From an uncultured Collinsella sp. (GTDB taxonomy: Bacteria > Actinomycetota > Coriobacteriia > Coriobacteriales > Coriobacteriaceae), in NCBI GenBank assembly GCA_902495955.1, contig CABUZE010000070.1, forward strand, positions 1 through 5,349: a stretch of 5,349 nucleotides of DNA, read 5' to 3'. A model generated the notes under the pieces. That model was given only the letters and a program-made list of their open reading frames with translations, did not search any database and was not told the origin of the DNA. This document shows positions 1 through 5,349 of this stretch, in pieces. Every line of letters begins with the position of its first letter. The first letter of the stretch is position 1. The position numbers and the translations under genes are program-made.

Positions 1-6
1 CCACCA
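1..6 (+). other. Possible 3' end of an upstream tRNA (CCACCA)
   Basis: The window opens with CCACCA. Both complete tRNAs downstream also end in CCACCA (acceptor CC, discriminator A, encoded CCA). This could be the tail of a third tRNA in the same cluster, but six bases are far too few to prove it, and they could equally be chance. Confidence 0.2.
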
Positions 7-17
7 CTTTCTTTCGC

Positions 18-67
18 AATAAACACCCCAGCGAGAGCCGAGTCGCCGCTGGGGTGTTTATTACTTT
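18..67 (+). terminator. Strong hairpin, probable intrinsic terminator
   Basis: Positions 18-33 and 47-62 are perfect reverse complements, giving a 16-bp stem with a 13-nt loop (34-46). The stem core is ACCCCAGCG/CGCTGGGGT, flanked by A/T-rich ends, so the transcript leaves the stem in a U-rich run (TTTATTACTTT). This is the form of a rho-independent terminator for whatever precedes the window, and the A/T ends would let it work in both directions. Only 11 nt separate the stem from tRNA-Ala, so it could instead be a read-through attenuator or spacer inside a longer tRNA transcript. Confidence 0.75.
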
Positions 68-73
68 CTCCGT

Positions 74-149
74 GGGGGTTTAGCTCAGCTGGGAGAGCGC
101 GGGCTTTGCAAGCCTGAGGTCAGGGGTTCGATCCCCCTAACCTCCACCA
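74..149 (+). tRNA. tRNA-Ala (anticodon TGC)
   Basis: This is a full 76-nt cloverleaf. The acceptor stem is 74-80 with 139-145 (one G-T wobble), followed by discriminator A146 and an encoded CCA (147-149). The D stem is 83-86 with 95-98. The anticodon stem is 100-104 with 112-116 and its loop is TTTGCAA, which puts TGC at 107-109. The T stem is 122-126 with 134-138 and its loop is TTCGATC. The TGC anticodon reads GCA and other GCN alanine codons. tRNA-Ile begins 5 nt after the CCA end, so the two are almost certainly processed from one precursor. Confidence 0.97.
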
Positions 150-153
150 TGAT

Positions 154-230
154 GGACCTGTAGCTCAGTTGGTTAGAGCGTCCGGCTGATAACCGGGAGG
201 TCACAAGTTCGAATCTTGTCAGGTCCACCA
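154..230 (+). tRNA. tRNA-Ile (anticodon GAT)
   Basis: This is a full 77-nt cloverleaf. The acceptor stem is GGACCTG (154-160) with CAGGTCC (220-226), followed by ACCA (227-230). The D stem is 163-166 with 176-179. The anticodon stem is 181-185 with 193-197 and its loop is CTGATAA, which puts GAT at 188-190. The T loop TTCGAAT lies at 208-214. It decodes ATC and ATT. Ala-TGC and Ile-GAT are the pair commonly found in the 16S-23S spacer of rRNA operons, usually as Ile then Ala. Here the order is reversed and no rRNA is next to them. Confidence 0.97.
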
Positions 231-240
231 TCAAAACGTT

Positions 241-275
241 AAGAGCCCTGGGGCATTGCCTCGGGGCTTTTTTCT
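241..275 (+). terminator. Intrinsic terminator of the tRNA pair
   Basis: A stem of AGCCCTGGGG (244-253) pairs with CCTCGGGGCT (259-268), with two G-U wobbles and a 5-nt loop, and is followed by a run of Ts (268-273). It starts 11 nt after the end of tRNA-Ile and is a textbook rho-independent terminator. Confidence 0.9.
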
Positions 276-282
276 TATCAAA

Positions 283-330
283 CAAAAGTAGTCAAAATAG
301 CCCCGTCCCAAATTAACTACTTTGATTTTG
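283..330. repeat. Imperfect inverted-repeat element in the intergenic gap
   Basis: AAAGTAGT (285-292) is matched by ACTACTTT (316-323), and CAAAAT (293-298) by ATTTTG (325-330). The arms lie in the order A-B-A'-B', with a C-rich centre (CCCCGTCCC, 301-309). The left half is itself a near direct repeat (CAAAAGTAG then CAAAATAG). It lies between the tRNA terminator and the next gene. It may be a copy of a dispersed intergenic repeat or a binding site. One copy in the window cannot settle which. Confidence 0.45.
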
Positions 331-357
331 TGTGCTGGGCGAAAGATTGGGTAGTAT
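328..357 (+). promoter_or_regulatory. Possible sigma-A promoter of the DUF151 operon
   Basis: A -35-like TTGTGT (328-333) lies 18 nt before a -10-like TAGTAT (352-357), which would start transcription near 364 and leave a leader of about 50 nt. Both boxes match the consensus only partly. TATAGC at 355-360 is an overlapping alternative -10. The placement fits translation from 415, not from the ATG at 367. Confidence 0.35.
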
Positions 358-403
358 AGCTATTCAATGCGGCGACCCTGCCGTGTGTTAACCGCTACGT
401 ACC

Positions 404-409
404 GGAGGT
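404..409 (+). promoter_or_regulatory. Ribosome-binding site that sets the start at 415
   Basis: GGAGGT lies 5 nt before the ATG at 415 and is a near-perfect Shine-Dalgarno sequence. The in-frame ATG at 367 has nothing comparable in front of it and lies within a few bases of the predicted transcription start. Confidence 0.8.
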
Positions 410-414
410 GTTCC

Positions 415-915
415 ATGGTTCGTGTCGACATAGAGACCATCGTCATGGCCGCCGGTCCCGTGCCATCGCTTATCGTGCTTCGTGAGCGCTGCGGCAAGTC
501 GGATTCGCCGGCACCCTTGCGTTCGCTTTCCATTCAGACCGGTTCGTTTGAGGCCGCGGCCATTAGCCGCGGCATCGATAGCGGTCGCGTCGAGCGCCCG
601 ATAACGCATGACCTGCTGCTTGACACTGTCGATGCCCTGGGCGCCAAGCTTGAGCGCATCGAGATCGTTCGTGCCGAGCCGCCGGTGTTCTATGCGACGG
701 TTGTCGTGTTGGCCGATGGCAGCGAGCATAGGATCGATGCGCGTCCGAGCGACGCCATCGCCCTTGCCGTACGCAGTAATGCCCCCATGTTCGTTGAAGA
801 CGACATCATGAATCGCTTGGGTACCGTCTCACCGCACGCCGAGGAAGTTGACGACGAGCAGGAGTTCGAGAAGTTCGACGAGTTCGTCCATACGCTCTCC
901 CCCGATGATTTCTAA
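415..915 (+). CDS. Bifunctional nuclease family (DUF151/BFN domain) protein
   Basis: This 166-residue protein is a single BFN/DUF151 domain. Family hallmarks are visible: RPITHDLL at residues 61-68, the core block DARPSDAIALAVR at 108-120, the following APMFVEDDIM at 123-132, and an earlier G-x-x-EA motif at 43-47 in the strand normally written LPIWIG..EA. The C-terminal 30 or so residues are strongly acidic. Family members studied in plants are reported to have RNase/DNase activity. In bacteria the domain is conserved but its physiological role is poorly settled, so nuclease activity here is inferred from the family only. The start at 415 was chosen over an in-frame ATG 16 codons upstream because of GGAGGT at 404-409 and because the family begins with a short strand like MVRVDIETIVM. 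The next gene follows after 30 nt, which suggests an operon. Confidence 0.9.
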   Translation: MVRVDIETIVMAAGPVPSLIVLRERCGKSDSPAPLRSLSIQTGSFEAAAISRGIDSGRVERPITHDLLLDTVDALGAKLERIEIVRAEPPVFYATVVVLADGSEHRIDARPSDAIALAVRSNAPMFVEDDIMNRLGTVSPHAEEVDDEQEFEKFDEFVHTLSPDDF

Positions 916-932
916 ATGTCTGGCACGCGAGC

Positions 933-939
933 GGAGAGG
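933..939 (+). promoter_or_regulatory. Ribosome-binding site that sets the start at 946
   Basis: GGAGAGG lies 6 nt before the ATG at 946. The upstream in-frame ATG at 916 abuts the previous stop codon (TAAATG) and has no purine-rich site at the right distance. Confidence 0.7.
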
Positions 940-945
940 TCGCTG

Positions 946-1302
946 ATGGGTAGCCGCGTATCGGCTGAAGCGGCCGCCATCGCGCGTGAAGCCCAGATGC
1001 GCTCGGAGGCATCTGAGGCGGCTCGCATCGCCTATGTGACGCAGGCCCGCACGCTTCGCGAGCGCCGCGGCTCCTATATCAAGATGGTTATCATCTCCGC
1101 CCTTGTCGCGGTAATCTGTTCTCGTCTTCGTGGTACAGTTGGTGCGCTTGGGTTTTCGATTTCAACAGGCTTGGTAATCTGGGGTGTGGTCGATGCAGTC
1201 ATGCTGACCAACCAGATCAAGGTACTCGACAAGCGCGCGATGGATATGGTGCGCGCCCGCGACGCTGCCGCCAAGATCGCTGCCGAGGCACAAGAACTGT
1301 AA
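946..1302 (+). CDS. Small two-helix membrane protein of unknown function
   Basis: I do not recognise this 118-residue protein. Residues 1-40 are an Ala/Glu/Arg-rich, probably helical arm (VSAEAAAIAREAQMRSEASE). A basic patch follows (RERR, 38-41). Two hydrophobic segments at about 45-59 and 65-87 are joined by a very short basic turn (RLRG, 60-63). A second Ala-rich charged arm (88-118) ends in KIAAEAQEL. The likely topology is a membrane hairpin with both arms in the cytoplasm, judged from the positive charges on both flanks; the turn is also basic, so this is not certain. There is no signal peptide and no catalytic motif. The start at 946 has a good ribosome-binding site. A start at 916 would add 10 residues. 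It sits 30 nt after the DUF151 gene and 30 nt before the next gene, so co-transcription is likely. Confidence 0.75.
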   Translation: MGSRVSAEAAAIAREAQMRSEASEAARIAYVTQARTLRERRGSYIKMVIISALVAVICSRLRGTVGALGFSISTGLVIWGVVDAVMLTNQIKVLDKRAMDMVRARDAAAKIAAEAQEL

Positions 1303-1332
1303 CGACGCCGGATTCGATGGGAAGGTCTAGAG

Positions 1333-1782
1333 ATGGCACAGGATATGCAGGACGCCGGTAACGTCTCCGCCGAGCTCGACGCCATGGTGTGTGACCTGAT
1401 TGGTGCGTTCTTGGACGACCTTGCCGCCGGCGAGAATCCGGGCGTAGTTGTGGCGATCGAGGACGCTGCTTCCAACCGCTATCTGGCGGCACTCGACGAG
1501 GACGGCGAAGAGGCGTGCCTCGAGGCCGCCACCAACTTTATCTCCGAGCACAAGATGGGCCTTAAGGACGAGGGGCTGGGCCGCATCGCTCGCTATGCCA
1601 TCGGCTATACCGGCTGTGTCGAGATTGACGGCGGCTACCATGACGCTCTGCTCGTGAGCTTCTTTGAGACCACGCTCGAGAGCGGTTTTTCGGCATATGT
1701 GCTGTATGAGGGCATGGGTGCCGGCGATGGTTTTATGTGGAGCGACCCTGAACCTGCAGGTGAGGAAACCCCTCTCATCTAA
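1333..1782 (+). CDS. Highly acidic protein of unknown function
   Basis: I do not recognise this 149-residue protein. It is strikingly acidic: by eye about 30 Asp/Glu against 5 Lys/Arg. It has no signal peptide or transmembrane segment and looks like a soluble cytoplasmic alpha/beta domain. An N-terminal helix (residues 12-31, AELDAMVCDLIGAFLDDLAA) is followed by alternating hydrophobic strands (GVVVAIED, RYLAALDEDGEEACLEA, CVEIDGGYHDALLVSFFE, GFSAYVLYEG). The tail is acidic and Pro-rich (SDPEPAGEETPLI). GAAGG at 1321-1325 lies 7 nt before the ATG. The gene is 30 nt after the membrane-protein gene and 117 nt before typA, with no convincing terminator behind it. The reading frame and spacing make a real gene very likely. 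The function is open. Confidence 0.75.
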   Translation: MAQDMQDAGNVSAELDAMVCDLIGAFLDDLAAGENPGVVVAIEDAASNRYLAALDEDGEEACLEAATNFISEHKMGLKDEGLGRIARYAIGYTGCVEIDGGYHDALLVSFFETTLESGFSAYVLYEGMGAGDGFMWSDPEPAGEETPLI

Positions 1783-1899
1783 AATCGCTAAAATAAACGA
1801 GTTTTCGGTAAAAGGCTCAATATTCCCGCTGAGCGTTGTGTTGCTGGGCGGGTCGCATACGCGTGCCGTTTGTATATGGATAGAAGATAGGGGAACTAC
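1783..1899 (+). promoter_or_regulatory. typA leader with a weak hairpin and no clear promoter
   Basis: This 117-nt gap holds no gene. A hairpin can form between CCCGCTGAGC (1825-1834) and GCTGGGCGGG (1843-1852), with one G-G mismatch and an 8-nt loop. It competes with a smaller GCTCA/TGAGC stem (1815-1819 with 1830-1834). Neither is followed by a T-run, so neither is a good terminator. TAAAAT boxes (1780-1785, 1789-1794) and TATATG (1873-1878) resemble -10 elements, but none has a good -35 partner. AGGGGA (1889-1894) is the typA ribosome-binding site, 5 nt before the ATG. Confidence 0.3.
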
Positions 1900-3738
<1,839 letters not shown>

Positions 3739-3765
3739 GCGCTGGGGCTTATAACCGCCAATAAG

Positions 3766-3800
3766 AAAGGGCGTCGACCGCAATGGTCGGCGCCCTTTTT
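3766..3800 (+). terminator. Intrinsic terminator after typA
   Basis: GGGCGTCGACC (3769-3779) pairs with GGTCGGCGCCC (3785-3795) around a 5-nt loop, with one T-G wobble. AAA before and TTTTT after extend the stem. It lies 27 nt after the typA stop. The minus strand also leaves the stem in TTTCTTATT, so it can serve the convergent gene too. Confidence 0.92.
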
Positions 3801-3824
3801 GGTGCAATGGGGTCAGGCTGCCTT

Positions 3825-3878
3825 GCACCACCACAAAGGTGCCTGGCCCTTTTGTGGTGGTTGCTTTTGTGGTGGTTG
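3825..3878. repeat. Hairpin with a 15-nt perfect tandem repeat
   Basis: CTTTTGTGGTGGTTG occurs twice with no gap (3849-3863 and 3864-3878). The reverse complement of the same motif lies just before it: GCACCACCACAAAGG (3825-3839) pairs with 3848-3864 through a 15-bp stem with two bulged Ts, around the loop TGCCTGGC (3840-3847). The left arm could pair with either copy. The element sits in the convergent gap, 5 nt beyond the stop of the minus-strand gene. It may act as a terminator or mRNA end for that gene, or be a copy of a dispersed repeat. Confidence 0.6.
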
Positions 3879-3882
3879 GCGG

Positions 3883-5028
3883 CTAGGCGGTGGGGAGTCC
3901 TGGCGTGTTGGAGACTTGTTGGGGCTTGAGGTGGGCGTTGCGCCAGATGATCTGGATGACGTAGCCGAGCATAAAGACAAAGGCCACTCCGCTGACGAAG
4001 TCGCCGATGAGGGGAAGTCCCGTGAGGGCACCTGCGGCGATACCGCCGACGGCGGCCATGGCGTAGCGGTTCTGGTTGTGTCCGACCATGCGGGCGATTG
4101 CGCAGCCCGCAAAAGCGGTGGAGACCAGCGCGACGCCGATCACGGCGCACAAGAGGGTTCCGGCAAGCGACAGGCCAGCGATAGAGATAATCAGCAGCAG
4201 GATGGTGGGGACGACAGCAATCGTGCCCAGAAGACCGCTCACCCACAGGGGCGTGGGGCGCTGGCGGAGCATGCCGGCGGCACTGGCGGTCGCACGCGGA
4301 AAGACGAGCTCGAGCAGCAGGGCGACAAAGCAGGTCGAGAGCGCCGCGGCCACGATGCCGCCGGCGATATCGTTAAGAGTGGAAGTATCTTCGTTCTCGG
4401 TGCGGTCGATCTTGAGCGCGCCGACCTCGGCTCCTGCGGCGCGCTCGGGGTCCTCGGAAACATGAGCGCTCACGGTGCCGGTAATGCGGGCATTCTTGCC
4501 CAAGACGAGCTTATCGGCCCAAACCTCGACGTCGCCCTCGACGGTGCCGTCGATGGTTACCGTACTGCCCGCGAGTGCTGCCGACTTGGCGGAGCCGCGC
4601 AGGGCAACTGTCTCGCCCATCGCGTAAAAACAGTTGGCGGCGCTACCGGTGTTGAGCACGACATGCTGACCGGCTACCGTCACGCTGCCATCGATTGCGG
4701 TTTTGGAGATATCGATGGTGCGCGCCGCCAGGCGAACGGCTCCGCCTACGGTGCAGTCGCGAATCGACAAGCTCTCGCCTGCCGCGATAATATCGCGGCC
4801 GATGGAGGCGTCGTCTAGGTTTAGGCTTTGGCCGGCCCAGTACAAGTCGCCCTCGACGCCAGACGGATCGACGTCATTGTCGGTCGCAAGTACGTTTCCT
4901 GCGGTGTCCGTGCCGGCGAACGACGCCGTGGGAAGTGCGGTGAGCGCGAGCGCGATGAGCGCGAATGCCATAAGCAGGCAGCGACGCATCTTGTGTGACG
5001 GCGCCGTCGCGGTTTGATTGAAAGCCAT
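3883..5028 (-). CDS. Exported bactofilin-like beta-helix protein with C-terminal membrane helices
   Basis: This 381-residue protein has three parts. A signal peptide spans about 1-38: basic RR at 15-16, a hydrophobic core at 18-32, and a likely cleavage after SFA (36-38). A run of short beta-strand repeats of 17-20 residues (about 58-186) carries rungs such as IGRDIIAAGESLSI, VGGAVRLAARTIDI, IDGSVTVAGQHVVL and VEGDVEVWADKLVL, the regular Gly/Ala/aliphatic pattern of bactofilin-like (polymer-forming) right-handed beta-helices. After a charged linker (192-219) come about four transmembrane segments near 221-243, 263-285, 288-310 and 325-358. The beta-helix is predicted outside the membrane. A structural or envelope role is inferred; no enzyme motif is seen. 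AAAGGA lies 7 nt before the ATG at 5028 and supports that start over Met14. It lies downstream of a TRIC-type channel gene on the same strand, 107 nt away, behind an inverted repeat. Confidence 0.8.
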   Translation of the reverse strand: MAFNQTATAPSHKMRRCLLMAFALIALALTALPTASFAGTDTAGNVLATDNDVDPSGVEGDLYWAGQSLNLDDASIGRDIIAAGESLSIRDCTVGGAVRLAARTIDISKTAIDGSVTVAGQHVVLNTGSAANCFYAMGETVALRGSAKSAALAGSTVTIDGTVEGDVEVWADKLVLGKNARITGTVSAHVSEDPERAAGAEVGALKIDRTENEDTSTLNDIAGGIVAAALSTCFVALLLELVFPRATASAAGMLRQRPTPLWVSGLLGTIAVVPTILLLIISIAGLSLAGTLLCAVIGVALVSTAFAGCAIARMVGHNQNRYAMAAVGGIAAGALTGLPLIGDFVSGVAFVFMLGYVIQIIWRNAHLKPQQVSNTPGLPTA

Positions 5029-5040
5029 GGTTGATCCTTT

Positions 5041-5067
5041 TGTTAGGTGTTCGGCATATACCTAACA
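5041..5067. promoter_or_regulatory. Inverted repeat, putative operator or leader hairpin
   Basis: TGTTAGGT (5041-5048) and ACCTAACA (5060-5067) are perfect reverse complements separated by 11 nt. On the minus strand the 11-nt centre begins ATATGCC, so a -10-like TATATG overlaps the arm and centre (TAGGTATATG). The repeat abuts the ribosome-binding site of the beta-helix gene. This is a good position for a dimeric repressor. As RNA, the same sequence would form an 8-bp hairpin directly next to the Shine-Dalgarno sequence. No good -35 box was found at standard spacing. Confidence 0.5.
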
Positions 5068-5135
5068 GGGTACCCAACGTGCGGGCGCTCTAAAAGAACC
5101 TCTCAGTTGCATTTCGAAGGGTCGTGCCGCGCTGT

Positions 5136-5349
5136 CTACTTTTTGCGATGCAAGAAGCGCGCGATGTCTTCCTCGGTGGGGCTTTTGATGTCAAAGCGCA
5201 GCGAGAGCCAGCGCAGGCCCATGGTCACTGCGACGCATACGACCAGCGCGGCGACATTGCTCATGATGCCGCTCATAACGAGACACACATAGCTTGTCGA
5301 TCCGGCGATGGCGGCGATGGCATAAAAGTTAGTACGTTGGAAAATGCCC
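5136..5349 (-). CDS. TRIC/UPF0126-family membrane channel protein, C-terminal fragment
   Basis: Only the last 70 codons lie in the window; the gene continues past 5349. The visible protein starts GIFQRTNFYAIAAIAGSTSY, which resembles the second-repeat segment of trimeric intracellular cation channel (TRIC, also UPF0126/YicG-like) proteins: an FxxxxFYA motif followed by a Gly-containing helix. It continues with a second hydrophobic helix (about residues 33-44) and the characteristic LRWLSLRFDI near the end, then a charged cytoplasmic tail (SPTEEDIARFLHRKK). Family members are about 200-215 residues long, so roughly a third is visible. Bacterial TRIC proteins form K+-permeable trimers, and some homologues are annotated as glycine transporters. 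The substrate here is unknown. No clear terminator follows the stop at 5136. Confidence 0.75.
   Translation of the reverse strand, partial: GIFQRTNFYAIAAIAGSTSYVCLVMSGIMSNVAALVVCVAVTMGLRWLSLRFDIKSPTEEDIARFLHRKK

Noticed and set aside
85..285. A 66-codon minus-strand frame whose product contains RFELVTSRLS and VRGIEPLTSGL.
   Set aside because: It runs through both tRNA genes in antisense. Such peptides are a familiar false annotation produced by antisense tRNA sequence.
285..330. An H-type RNA pseudoknot from the interleaved arms.
   Set aside because: The connecting loops would be 0 and 1 nt across stems of 6 and 8 bp, which is sterically implausible, and the element lies mostly upstream of the likely promoter.
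367..414. An upstream ATG for the DUF151 gene that adds 16 residues.
   Set aside because: It has no ribosome-binding site, lies almost on the predicted transcription start, and the extension (MRRPCRVLTATYRRCS) does not resemble the family's N-terminus.
916..945. An ATG directly after the DUF151 stop as the start of the membrane protein.
   Set aside because: There is no Shine-Dalgarno sequence before 916, whereas GGAGAGG at 933-939 fits 946. Translational coupling from 916 cannot be fully excluded.
3849..3878. A CRISPR-like array.
   Set aside because: There are only two copies, directly adjacent with no spacer, and no cas genes are in view.
3799..4818. An open frame of 339 codons on the plus strand.
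   Set aside because: It is the antisense shadow of the exported beta-helix gene, starts inside the repeat hairpin and gives a Gly/Asp/His-rich sequence with no recognisable domain.
5047..5292. An 81-codon plus-strand frame at the right edge.
   Set aside because: It overlaps the operator-like repeat and runs antisense to the TRIC-family C-terminus, which has a clear family pattern on the minus strand.

Overview
The window is GC-rich bacterial chromosome. It fits an actinobacterium of the class Coriobacteriia, perhaps Collinsella. This guess rests on codon use, tRNA genes that encode their CCA ends, and overall gene character; no rRNA or other decisive marker is present. It looks like ordinary core genome, with no transposase, integrase, CRISPR array, phage gene or recognisable defence module.

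Left part (1-275): a strong hairpin, then tRNA-Ala(TGC) and tRNA-Ile(GAT) only 4 nt apart, closed by an intrinsic terminator. A short AT-richer gap (276-414) holds an imperfect inverted-repeat element and a possible promoter.

Centre, + strand (415-3738): a bifunctional-nuclease-family (DUF151) protein, a small two-helix membrane protein of unknown function and a very acidic unknown protein. They are separated by 30-nt gaps and each has its own ribosome-binding site, so they look like one operon. After a 117-nt leader comes typA/bipA, the translational GTPase, with all G motifs intact and a strong terminator behind it. The acidic protein gene has no terminator of its own, so typA may be partly co-transcribed with the three upstream genes.

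Right part, - strand (3883-5349): a secreted or membrane protein made of a signal peptide, a bactofilin-like beta-helix and about four transmembrane helices. Upstream of it is the C-terminal end of a TRIC/UPF0126-family membrane channel that runs off the window. The 107-nt gap between them carries a clean 8+8 bp inverted repeat that could be an operator or an RNA hairpin. The convergent gap after typA (3739-3882) holds the typA terminator and a repeat-rich hairpin built around a 15-nt perfect tandem duplication.

No clearly new system is visible. The best leads are the two unknown genes tied to the DUF151/typA cluster, the exported beta-helix membrane protein with its putative operator, and the two intergenic repeat elements.
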